Origin: Firmicutes bacterium UBA1426 | GTDB taxonomy: Bacteria > Bacillota > Clostridia > Peptostreptococcales > Anaerovoracaceae | Direction of reading: 5' to 3' | Assembly: GCA_002329675.1 (NCBI GenBank) | Contig: DCUA01000116.1 | Coordinates: 1 to 5,583, forward strand | Length of the DNA stretch: 5,583 bases | In this document: in pieces, positions 1-5,583 of the stretch | How the letters are laid out: the number at the start of each line of letters is the position of its first letter | Position numbering within the stretch: position 1 is the first letter of the stretch | Notes under the pieces: generated by a model | The model's database searches: none | The model's input: the letters and a program-made list of their open reading frames with translations, nothing else | Told to the model about the DNA's origin: nothing | Program-made: the position numbers and the translations under genes

Positions 1-280
1 ATTACTGCTTGGAACAGTGCCAACAGCCCTGGCCTACACCCTGTTCACCACGGGTCTGTCCTATAACATTGAATCCTCGAAAGCATCCATTATTGCTACC
101 ATCGAGGTACCCGTAGCTGCGATCGGTGCTTATCTGATCTTCGGGCAGGAGATGTTTGGAATGAAGCTCGTGGGGGTCATAATGGTCCTGTTATCGATCA
201 TCATTCTTCAGGATGATACTCTGATCAAGAAGTTTCTTAAGGAGAGGAAACAGGATCTTTACCACAAGGGGGGGGAATAA
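1..280 (+). CDS. EamA/DMT-family transporter, C-terminal fragment
   Basis: This is the 3' end of a gene that begins before the window; the first complete in-frame codon is at base 2, giving 92 visible residues. The pattern is that of the last part of an EamA-domain drug/metabolite transporter. A small-residue-rich membrane segment (G-T-V-P-T-A-L-A-Y) leads to 'SSKASIIATIEVPVAAIGAYLIFGQ', where the family typically has S-R/K-A-S-x-x-x-x-x-E-P-V-x-A. A last hydrophobic helix (about residues 54-70) and a short, charged, lysine-rich cytoplasmic tail follow. The substrate cannot be read from this fragment; family members export or import small metabolites and amino acids across the cytoplasmic membrane. 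A run of eight G residues (268-275) lies just before the stop. No terminator is visible between this gene and the M24-like gene downstream, so read-through is possible. The GTG at base 17 is an internal valine codon, not a believable start. Family call is good; function is unknown. Confidence 0.85.
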   Translation, partial: LLLGTVPTALAYTLFTTGLSYNIESSKASIIATIEVPVAAIGAYLIFGQEMFGMKLVGVIMVLLSIIILQDDTLIKKFLKERKQDLYHKGGE

Positions 281-317
281 ACAATCCCTGTGGGCGATAT
301 AACCTGCCAGTACTTAC

Positions 318-326
318 TGATATTAT
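318..326 (+). promoter_or_regulatory. possible extended -10 promoter element for the M24-like gene
   Basis: TGATATTAT fits the extended -10 form TGnTAtnAT, with five of six matches to TATAAT. No convincing -35 hexamer lies 16-18 bases upstream (298-303 reads TATAAC). It would give a leader of roughly 60 bases before the ATG at 395. The AT-rich stretch 338-358 offers other weak -10-like words, so this is only a candidate. The rest of the 281-394 gap shows no hairpin terminator. Confidence 0.3.
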
Positions 327-378
327 AAAGAAAGTCAGAAAATTTAATTAAATACGTTATTCCCCAGGAGAGTGCAGA

Positions 379-405
379 ATGGAGGGCACAAAAAATGTAT
401 TTTGA
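379..405 (+). other. possible 8-codon leader ORF overlapping the M24-like gene start
   Basis: An ATG at 379 opens an 8-codon frame (MEGTKNVF) ending at a TGA at 403-405, 8 bases inside the following gene. It has its own Shine-Dalgarno-like AGGAGAG at 366-372, and its first codons contain the GGAGGG that serves the ATG at 395. This could couple translation or could be chance; the peptide itself has no recognisable sequence. It is out of frame with the main gene. Confidence 0.2.
381..386 (+). promoter_or_regulatory. ribosome binding site of the M24-like gene
   Basis: GGAGGG lies 8 bases before the ATG at 395. This supports that start, which also places the N-terminal helix in the register usual for ectoine hydrolase-like proteins. 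Confidence 0.8.
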
Positions 406-1564
406 GAAAAGCGAATACCTAAGTAGGATCAAAAAAACTCAGCAATCCATGTCCGAAAAAGGAATAGATTTGCTCCTGGTTACAGACCCGGCTAACATGT
501 GCTATCTGTCAGGCCATGATGCATGGTCGTTCTATGTGCATCAGGGAGTTATCGTCACGCTCACCGACGAAATGCCGATCTTCGTCGGAAGATATATGGA
601 TGCTTTTACCGGCGTGGTAAAGACAACTTATCTGGATGAGGCCCATGTAAGAGCCTACAGCGACACCATGGTACATAATCCAAACCATCATCCCATGGAA
701 CGCTTTGCGGAAGTCATTACCGAATTGGGCTGTGCAAACAAGGTGATCGGCGTAGAGATGGACAACTACTGGTTCACCGCAGCGGCCTATGAGAGTCTGA
801 AGAAAAACCTGCCCAACGCAACATTCAAAGATGCAAACCTGCTTGTCAACTGGATCAGGATCATAAAGTCAGACCAGGAAATCGCATATCAAAAGCGTGC
901 AGGTAAATTAGCCGAGTTATCCATTCAGGCTGCAGCAGATGCCATTGCCCCGGGAGTAAGGCAATGCGACGTAGTAGCGGCAATCTATGCTGCCCAGATA
1001 AAAGGTACCGATGAATTTGGTGGAGACTATCCCAGTATAGTTCCCATGCTGCCCGCAGGAGAAACAGCAGGGGCACCACACCTGACATGGAACGATGAAC
1101 CATATCCGAATGATATCGTAATCGCTATTGAGATTGCAGGATGCTACCGCAGATATCATTCGCCAATGGCCAGAACTGTCGTCGTAGGCAGACCCAATCC
1201 GAAAGTTGAAGATGTGGCAAAGATCGCTGTAGAAGGGTTAGAGGCGGCTCTGGATGTAGTCAAACCAGGCATCTATCTGGAAGAGATGGAAATGGCTTTC
1301 CGGAAAACGCTTGCAAAGTATGGTCTGGAGAAGGAAGCAAGAATCGGTTATCCGACAGGTCTTAACTACCCGCCTGATTGGGGTGAGCATACAGCCAGCA
1401 TTCGCGCAGGAGACAAAACAATACTGCAGCCGAACATGTCCTTCCACTGTATCCCCGGCATGTACTTTGAAGATTTCGGAGTCTCGATCAGCGAAGCATT
1501 CTATGTCACTGAGACAGGGCATGAGACCTTCGCACATTATCCGAGAAAGTTAATTTACAGATAA
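395..1564 (+). CDS. ectoine hydrolase-like (DoeA/EutD-type) M24/creatinase-fold protein
   Basis: A 389-residue cytoplasmic protein with two parts: an N-terminal creatinase/prolidase-type domain (about 1-155) and a C-terminal pita-bread domain (about 160-389). As I recall the ectoine hydrolases of Halomonas and Ruegeria, matching stretches include TDPANMCYLSG (30-40), WSFYVHQ (44-50), GVEMDNYWF (119-127), GGDYPSIVP (209-217), APHLTW (227-232), EIAGCYRRYHSP (246-257), YPPDWGE (325-331) and PRKL (383-386). Length also fits (about 390-400). Those enzymes open the ring of ectoine to N-acetyl-diaminobutyrate without a metal. Aligned to methionine aminopeptidase motifs, the five metal ligands (D, D, H, E, E) are E246, P257, Y319, I353 and S366, so a metallopeptidase role is unlikely. 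Automated annotation would probably say 'Xaa-Pro peptidase'. The ATG at 395 has a good ribosome site. A terminator follows directly. No deacetylase partner (DoeB/EutE) is visible. The fold and subfamily are well supported; ectoine itself as substrate is inference, and another cyclic amidine or amide is possible. Confidence 0.8.
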   Translation: MYFEKSEYLSRIKKTQQSMSEKGIDLLLVTDPANMCYLSGHDAWSFYVHQGVIVTLTDEMPIFVGRYMDAFTGVVKTTYLDEAHVRAYSDTMVHNPNHHPMERFAEVITELGCANKVIGVEMDNYWFTAAAYESLKKNLPNATFKDANLLVNWIRIIKSDQEIAYQKRAGKLAELSIQAAADAIAPGVRQCDVVAAIYAAQIKGTDEFGGDYPSIVPMLPAGETAGAPHLTWNDEPYPNDIVIAIEIAGCYRRYHSPMARTVVVGRPNPKVEDVAKIAVEGLEAALDVVKPGIYLEEMEMAFRKTLAKYGLEKEARIGYPTGLNYPPDWGEHTASIRAGDKTILQPNMSFHCIPGMYFEDFGVSISEAFYVTETGHETFAHYPRKLIYR

Positions 1565-1585
1565 TTAACCTCCTCCATCTTGAGT

Positions 1586-1625
1586 GCTGGAGCATGTTCA
1601 AGGGCATGCTCCAGCGGGCATTTTT
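1586..1625 (+). terminator. intrinsic terminator after the M24-like gene
   Basis: GCTGGAGCATG (1586-1596) pairs perfectly with CATGCTCCAGC (1605-1615) across an 8-base loop, giving an 11-bp GC-rich stem. A T run (1621-1625) follows after GGGCA. It lies 21 bases past the stop codon and should end transcripts from the M24-like gene before the asd promoter region. Confidence 0.9.
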
Positions 1626-1692
1626 GGCCAGTTAATCTTCACGCAGCATGAGATGTTCATGGGAGGGGATAGTATCCTGTTACAGAGGTATT

Positions 1693-1711
1693 TTCCTAAA
1701 ACCTATAGGAA
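1693..1711. promoter_or_regulatory. 19-bp dyad in the asd promoter, possible operator
   Basis: TTCCTA (1693-1698) and TAGGAA (1706-1711) form perfect 6-bp inverted arms around a 7-base spacer. The dyad sits between the expected -35 position and the extended -10. It also contains an 8-bp palindrome, CCTATAGG (1702-1709). The position suits a repressor site, but no regulator is identified and short dyads arise by chance in AT-rich DNA. Confidence 0.3.
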
Positions 1712-1720
1712 TGATATAAT
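1712..1720 (+). promoter_or_regulatory. extended -10 promoter for asd-aspartate kinase unit
   Basis: TGATATAAT is a perfect extended -10 (TG-n-TATAAT). The -35 region is poor (TTTTCC at 1691-1696, 18 bases upstream), as is common for extended -10 promoters. It follows the terminator of the upstream gene and predicts a transcript start near 1727, with a leader of about 54 bases. That leader is far too short for a lysine riboswitch and has no attenuator-like hairpin. Confidence 0.65.
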
Positions 1721-1769
1721 CATCATGGAAATAATGACATCAAACTACCAACATTAAAGTACGAATGAG

Positions 1770-1776
1770 AAGGGAG
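1770..1776 (+). promoter_or_regulatory. ribosome binding site of asd
   Basis: AAGGGAG lies only 4 bases before the ATG at 1781 and 10 bases before a second in-frame ATG at 1787 (the protein begins MKMNNP). Neither spacing is ideal, so the site does not decide between the two starts; the difference is two residues. Confidence 0.6.
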
Positions 1777-1780
1777 TATT

Positions 1781-2776
1781 ATGAAAATGAATAATCCAGT
1801 TATAGCAGTTGTAGGCGCAACAGGTAAAGTAGGCTCCACTATGTTGTCAATTCTTGAACAAAGGTCTTTCCCTTTCAAGGAGTTGGTGCTCCTGGCTCAC
1901 CCCAGCGAAGCCGGAACAGTTATAAACTTTAAAGGCAAGGACTATGTTGTAGAGGCTTTAACTGAAACATCTTTTGACAGAGGCATTGATCTGGCACTAT
2001 TTGCCGCGGGTGGCCCTGTCAGTGAGAAATTTGCACCTATCGCAGCATCAAAAGGCTGTGTCGTTGTGGATAACAGCAGTGCCTGGAGAATGGATCCGGA
2101 AGTACCTCTGGTTGTACCGGAAGTAAACCCTCAGGAAATCGCCAAGCATAAAGGCATAATTGCCAACCCCAATTGTTCAACGATCCAGGCCGTCGTCGCA
2201 CTGAAGCCACTTCATGATAAATACAAGATCAAGAGGATCATATATAGCACTTACCAGGCTGTATCCGGATCGGGGCTCAACGGTATCTACGAGCTGGAAG
2301 AAGGCCTGAAAGGCAACGATCTGTGCAAGACCTATGCATGGCCCATCGCAGGTAACTGCATTCCTCATATTGATGTGTTCTTAGATAATGCATATACTAA
2401 AGAGGAAATGAAAATGGTAGATGAAACAAAGAAGATCCTTGGCGACTACAGCTTGAAGATCACAGCGACCGCAGTGCGGATCCCGGTGTTTTATTGCCAT
2501 AGCGAGAGCGTTAACGTGGAGTTTGAAAACCCCGTTGACCCGGAAGAAGCAAAGGAAATACTGAAAGCAGCTCCCGGAGTTATTGTTCAGGATGATCTGC
2601 CAAATAAGCAGTATCCGACTCCGAAAGCGGTTGAGGGCAAAAATGAAGTTTATGTAGGACGTATCAGACGGGATGAAAGCGTTGAAAACGGCTTGAATCT
2701 GTGGGTCGTTGCTGATAACGTCAGAAAAGGTGCGGCTTTGAATGCAGTTCAAATCGCAGAGATGTTAATAAAATAG
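1781..2776 (+). CDS. asd: aspartate-semialdehyde dehydrogenase
   Basis: This enzyme reduces 4-phospho-aspartate to aspartate semialdehyde with NADPH, the second step of the aspartate pathway to diaminopimelate/lysine, threonine and methionine; it acts in the cytoplasm. The 331-residue protein is full length for the family. The N-terminal nucleotide-binding fold carries GATGKVG (12-18). DNSSAWRMD (97-105) and VPEVNP (112-117) follow. The catalytic cysteine is C132 in NPNCST. YQAVSGSG (158-165) provides the conserved glutamine Q159. The substrate-binding arginine is R233 and the catalytic histidine is H240, in RIPVFYCHSE. The residue before the histidine is cysteine (C239), where I expect glycine in most homologues. 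The gene opens the unit with aspartate kinase, 27 bases upstream of it, behind an extended -10 promoter. Start is at 1781, or possibly 1787. The call is firm. Confidence 0.97.
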   Translation: MKMNNPVIAVVGATGKVGSTMLSILEQRSFPFKELVLLAHPSEAGTVINFKGKDYVVEALTETSFDRGIDLALFAAGGPVSEKFAPIAASKGCVVVDNSSAWRMDPEVPLVVPEVNPQEIAKHKGIIANPNCSTIQAVVALKPLHDKYKIKRIIYSTYQAVSGSGLNGIYELEEGLKGNDLCKTYAWPIAGNCIPHIDVFLDNAYTKEEMKMVDETKKILGDYSLKITATAVRIPVFYCHSESVNVEFENPVDPEEAKEILKAAPGVIVQDDLPNKQYPTPKAVEGKNEVYVGRIRRDESVENGLNLWVVADNVRKGAALNAVQIAEMLIK

Positions 2777-2803
2777 AAAATTTTATATAGGCGGGGTGAA
2801 AAG

Positions 2804-4117
2804 ATGGGTATTAAGGTTGCAAAATTCGGCGGAACATCCTTAGCGGATGCTGCACAGTTCAGAAAGGTGAAGTCTATAATCGATCTGGATAAGGACAGAC
2901 GATTTATCGTCAATTCAGCTCCTGGAAAGAGATTCAGCGAAGATATCAAGGTTACGGATATGCTCTACCAGTGTAAGCGTAACCTGAGTGACGAGCAGTT
3001 GTTTCAGGCTAGCATGGAAAAGGTCTTTCAGCGGTTTTCGGAAATCATCGATCAACTTGGTGTCGATCTGGACCTTGAACCCATCTTAAAGGAAATAGAA
3101 GAAAAGATCCGAGAGGGTGCTTCGGATGATTACACCGCAAGCAGGGGTGAATATCTGAACGGACGGATCATGGCAGTTTATCTGGGTTATGATTTTGTCG
3201 ATCCCAGTGAAATTATCAAATTCACGCCGGATAAGAAATTGGATCCGGAGAAAACCTATGCTCTTGCAACTGCCAGACTTAAGGATTGCAAGGCAGCAGT
3301 CATCCCGGGATTTTACGGTTCTGATGCAGCGGGAGAAATCGTGACCTTCTCACGGGGAGGATCTGATATTACAGGGGCAATTGTTGCGAAGGCCGTGCAG
3401 GCTGATGTCTACGAAAACTGGACAGATGTATCCGGAATGCTTGCAGCAGATCCCCGTATTGTTAAGGATCCCAAACCGATTGCCATGATCAGTTATAAAG
3501 AACTGAGAGAATTGGCTTCTATGGGCGCGTCCGTACTGCATGAGGATGCGGTGTATCCGGCTAAGGAAGCGGGCATTCCCATCAATATACGCAATACGAA
3601 CAGACCGGAGGATCCCGGTACATATGTGGACAAAAACATTGCACCTGGCGCGTCTTCCGATGAACCTGCAGGCATCGCCGGCAAAAAGGGGTTTTCCTTC
3701 CTGCATATCTCCGGTGGAAACGTGGATTCCCGTGCCGATCGTATGGAAACGCTCTTTTCCATTCTCGCCCCATTGAATCTGCAGGTGAAATCTGTGAAAT
3801 GCAATGCAGATATGATATCTGTTCTTGTGCAGGGTGATATGACGGAAGAGCAGGTTGAAGACACACAAAGGAAAATCGCGGATGATTTCGGTGCGGAAAA
3901 AGTTAAATGGAATAACAACATTGCTTTAATAGCAGTAGTGGGAGATGGCCTCAATAAAGAGTCCGCATTGGCAAAGACAGCCACGGCATTATCAAAAGCC
4001 GGTATCCCAATGGTTTTAGCTGCTGTAAATGCACTGCAAAGCTCTGTGGTAGGGGTATTCGAGGAAGATCTGGAACGTGGCCTGCAGAGTATTTATCAGG
4101 AGTTGTATCGTGCATAA
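2804..4117 (+). CDS. aspartate kinase, monofunctional, with C-terminal ACT domains
   Basis: It phosphorylates aspartate with ATP to 4-phospho-aspartate, the committed first step of the aspartate family pathway. The 437-residue protein has an amino-acid-kinase domain (about 1-285) with KFGGTS at 7-12, the substrate-site segment SRGEYLNGR (113-121), and the nucleotide-binding region GFYGSDAAGEIVTFSRGGSD (169-188), then ENWTDVSGMLAADPRIV (204-220) and MGASVLHEDAV (240-250). Two ACT-type regulatory repeats follow: roughly 296-365 and 372-437, the second starting IALIAVVGDGL. They imply feedback control by an end product such as lysine or threonine; which one cannot be read from the sequence. There is no fused homoserine dehydrogenase. 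GGGGTGA (2793-2799) lies 4 bases before the ATG. The gene follows asd with a 27-base gap and no promoter or terminator in it, so the two are probably co-transcribed. I leave the symbol empty because clostridia often carry several aspartate kinase paralogues. Confidence 0.95.
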   Translation: MGIKVAKFGGTSLADAAQFRKVKSIIDLDKDRRFIVNSAPGKRFSEDIKVTDMLYQCKRNLSDEQLFQASMEKVFQRFSEIIDQLGVDLDLEPILKEIEEKIREGASDDYTASRGEYLNGRIMAVYLGYDFVDPSEIIKFTPDKKLDPEKTYALATARLKDCKAAVIPGFYGSDAAGEIVTFSRGGSDITGAIVAKAVQADVYENWTDVSGMLAADPRIVKDPKPIAMISYKELRELASMGASVLHEDAVYPAKEAGIPINIRNTNRPEDPGTYVDKNIAPGASSDEPAGIAGKKGFSFLHISGGNVDSRADRMETLFSILAPLNLQVKSVKCNADMISVLVQGDMTEEQVEDTQRKIADDFGAEKVKWNNNIALIAVVGDGLNKESALAKTATALSKAGIPMVLAAVNALQSSVVGVFEEDLERGLQSIYQELYRA

Positions 4118-4151
4118 AGAGCAGGATATAAGAATTATTGATAGTAAACCA

Positions 4152-4192
4152 GGAGACAGATGACTATTCGTCATCTGTCTCCATATTATTTT
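4152..4192. terminator. terminator hairpin shared by convergent genes
   Basis: GGAGACAGATGA (4152-4163) and TCATCTGTCTCC (4171-4182) form a perfect 12-bp stem, extendable to 13 by C4164-G4170, with a 5-7-base loop. On the plus strand ATATTATTTT follows, a moderate T tract, so it should end the asd-aspartate kinase transcript. On the minus strand the sequence after the stem (TGGTTTAC) is T-poor, so termination of the opposite transcript is less certain. The right arm is also the coding sequence for the last residues and stop of the minus-strand gene. Confidence 0.8.
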
Positions 4193-4733
4193 CCGGATCA
4201 TCGGGATCGTAGTCATCTGTCAGATCTGAAATGTACATCGTATATTCATCCAGAGGGTAATCCATGCAGTCGGAAAAATCGTATTCGTATTTCTTCTCAC
4301 CTAATTTCTCCATTCGATAAAGAGAAAGGGCTTCTACTACAGGGACATCCGTGGTCAGTCCGTCAGAAAGAGAATTACAGCGGACAATGGATTCAAAGGT
4401 ATACCAGTTTCGGAATCTGAAAAGTTCGTCTATAAAATAATGCTTATGTTCTTTGAATTCGCTTCCCTGACTCAGGCCGATAAGTGCCTGTTGAATAGTA
4501 GTTATCAGGGTAAAAAAGTCCGTGGCATCATCGGGGATCCCTTTCATCAGATCTTCAAAATAGCTATCCAGGAGTTCCGTGAGTGTTTCCGGTTCCACTT
4601 CGCTCAGAACTGCGTAAAAGGCCTCGTAAGATATTTCCTCCGGACATTCGATCAACTCTGCCAGGTGCTCAAAGTATTCAAATTGATCCGGTGAGTCAAT
4701 TTCCAACAATTCAAGTACTTCCTCAATTCTCAT
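4164..4733 (-). CDS. uncharacterised highly acidic protein downstream of murI
   Basis: I do not recognise this 189-residue protein as a named family. It has about 50 Asp/Glu against about 11 Lys/Arg. No signal peptide or clear membrane segment is visible, so it is probably soluble and cytoplasmic. The N-terminal half (about 1-95) looks helical, with regularly spaced hydrophobics among glutamates (EEVLELLEI, ELLDSYFEDLM, FFTLITTIQQALIGL). The middle is richer in aromatics (HKHYFIDELFRFRNWYTFES, about 100-119). The last 20 residues are a disordered-looking tail with 11 acidic positions. AGGTGA (4745-4740, overlapping the murI stop codon) lies 6 bases before the ATG at 4733, and only 11 bases separate the two genes, so translation is likely coupled to murI. 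The regular ribosome site, the coherent protein and convergence on a terminator support a real gene. Its role is unknown; protein-protein interaction or nucleic-acid mimicry are guesses only. Confidence 0.85.
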   Translation of the reverse strand: MRIEEVLELLEIDSPDQFEYFEHLAELIECPEEISYEAFYAVLSEVEPETLTELLDSYFEDLMKGIPDDATDFFTLITTIQQALIGLSQGSEFKEHKHYFIDELFRFRNWYTFESIVRCNSLSDGLTTDVPVVEALSLYRMEKLGEKKYEYDFSDCMDYPLDEYTMYISDLTDDYDPDDPENNMETDDE

Positions 4734-4744
4734 TGGTCATCACC

Positions 4745-5563
4745 TCATTCATAAATGTCTAGATCAAGGTTTTTAAATGCCACCCTGAATTTACCGATCT
4801 CAAATATCCGGTTGATCATATTGACGAAATTCTCTGATAGGTCGCTGGCGTAAAAAGTATTTTCAAAGTCCGAATTTCTTGCTAAGAGATTACTTTCCGT
4901 CAGCTGTTTTTGCACATGGCTTGCAATCTCCCGGGCAGGGTCGATGATATCTAAAAATGGGTAAAGCTTACTGATATTTTCCCGTATCAGGGGGTAATGT
5001 GTACAGCCCAGGATCAGAGTATCTATCTTATGGTACGTCAGAAAGTGATCCATATAATATTGTATGGACAGATCCATGATTTCATTCTCAATGATGCCTT
5101 CTTCTATGAGAGGAACCAGTGCCGGACAAGGTATTGTATGGATCGGAATGTCCGGCGCAAGTTGATGTATCAGCCTCTCGTAGACACCGCTTTTATAGGT
5201 GACCTTGGTGCTGATGATGCCTACACTGTTGCCCTTATTACAGGTTTTCGCGACCTTTTCTGCGGCAGGGCGTATGATGCCGACTATGGGTATATCAGGA
5301 TAACGCTCCTTAAGCTCCGGCAGGCAGACGGCACTTACCGTGTTGCAGGCGATCACGATCATTTTAACATTTCTATGTACGAGAAAATCTGCTATTTGCA
5401 GGGAGAATGTTTTAATGGTGGAAGGTGCTTTTGAGCCATAAGGGGTTCTTGCCGTATCCCCGAAATATATGATGCGTTCATCTGGCATAGCCGAGAGCAG
5501 AGGAGAGATGCATGTCAGCCCCCCTAATCCGGAATCAAAAAAGCCGATAGGCCTGTTATCCAT
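4745..5563 (-). CDS. murI: glutamate racemase
   Basis: It interconverts L- and D-glutamate without a cofactor, supplying D-glutamate for the peptidoglycan stem peptide in the cytoplasm. The 272-residue protein has the full family signature: GFFDSGLGG (7-15, with D10 and S11), YFGDTARTPYGSK (33-45), the first catalytic cysteine C73 in IACNTVSAV, and the second, C187, in GCTHYPLI with T188 and H189. The two cysteines act as the acid/base pair. The protein has only six residues before GFFDSG, so it lacks the N-terminal extension linked to UDP-MurNAc-L-Ala activation in enterobacterial enzymes. Start is the ATG whose complement is at 5561-5563; an AAAGGA at 5580-5575 lies 11 bases upstream, a rather wide spacing, but there is no better nearby start. 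The promoter is outside the window. The gene is followed closely by the acidic protein gene, probably in one transcript. Confidence 0.97.
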   Translation of the reverse strand: MDNRPIGFFDSGLGGLTCISPLLSAMPDERIIYFGDTARTPYGSKAPSTIKTFSLQIADFLVHRNVKMIVIACNTVSAVCLPELKERYPDIPIVGIIRPAAEKVAKTCNKGNSVGIISTKVTYKSGVYERLIHQLAPDIPIHTIPCPALVPLIEEGIIENEIMDLSIQYYMDHFLTYHKIDTLILGCTHYPLIRENISKLYPFLDIIDPAREIASHVQKQLTESNLLARNSDFENTFYASDLSENFVNMINRIFEIGKFRVAFKNLDLDIYE

Positions 5564-5583
5564 AAAACGGTGTTTCCTTTCTT

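Noticed and set aside
861..1537. Minus-strand frames of 80-99 codons opposite the M24-like gene
   Set aside because: These are antisense shadows of a coherent full-length protein; their translations look random.
395..1564. Annotation as Xaa-Pro dipeptidase/aminopeptidase
   Set aside because: All five metal-ligand positions of catalytic M24 peptidases are replaced, while ectoine hydrolase-type motifs are present.
1721..1780. Possible lysine riboswitch or attenuator before asd and aspartate kinase
   Set aside because: The leader after the promoter is only about 54 bases, with no strong hairpin or terminator; a lysine riboswitch needs well over 150 bases.
3350..3984. Two long minus-strand frames (163 and 172 codons) opposite the aspartate kinase gene
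   Set aside because: They overlap a complete aspartate kinase with all motifs and each other in different frames. Their translations are Cys/His/Arg-rich without any domain pattern.
4440..4694. Plus-strand 84-codon frame opposite the acidic protein
   Set aside because: The minus-strand frame has a proper ribosome site, coupling to murI and coherent composition; the plus-strand translation has no such support.
4997..5434. Plus-strand 145-codon frame opposite murI
   Set aside because: It lies wholly within the well-supported murI gene, and its translation shows no family motif.

Overview
The window reads as ordinary chromosome from a Gram-positive anaerobe of the Clostridia (Eubacteriales). 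This is an inference: the coding density, purine-rich Shine-Dalgarno sites, extended -10 promoter, and the style of the aspartate kinase, Asd and glutamate racemase proteins all fit, but no rRNA or other taxonomic marker is present. There is no sign of a mobile element, CRISPR array, tRNA or rRNA.

Layout. Bases 1-280 (+) hold the C-terminal end of an EamA/DMT-type membrane transporter cut by the window edge. After a 114-base gap, 395-1564 (+) encodes a pita-bread-fold (M24/creatinase-like) protein. It resembles ectoine hydrolase DoeA/EutD far more than a peptidase, and all five metal-ligand positions of true M24 metallopeptidases are substituted. A strong intrinsic terminator (1586-1625) ends that unit. 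A new unit starts at an extended -10 promoter (about 1712-1720) with a 19-bp dyad just upstream. It carries asd (aspartate-semialdehyde dehydrogenase, 1781-2776) and an aspartate kinase (2804-4117), 27 bases apart. A perfect 12-bp hairpin (4152-4182) separates this unit from a convergent minus-strand pair: murI (glutamate racemase, 5563-4745), then an uncharacterised, extremely acidic 189-residue protein (4733-4164). The last codons of that protein form one arm of the hairpin.

How the genes may work together. Aspartate kinase and Asd make aspartyl phosphate and then aspartate semialdehyde, the branch-point for lysine/diaminopimelate, threonine and methionine. In known ectoine degradation, the hydrolase product leads through diaminobutyrate to the same aspartate semialdehyde. 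The neighbourhood therefore makes metabolic sense if the M24-like protein acts on ectoine or a similar cyclic amidine. However, no deacetylase (DoeB/EutE), transaminase or ectoine synthesis gene is in the window, and a terminator plus a new promoter separate the two units. MurI supplies D-glutamate for peptidoglycan and belongs to a separate, opposite-strand unit.

I see no clearly new multi-gene system. The items most worth a second look are the non-metal M24 protein and its possible link to the aspartate-semialdehyde genes, the acidic orphan protein behind murI, the terminator built into coding sequence, and the dyads in the asd promoter region.
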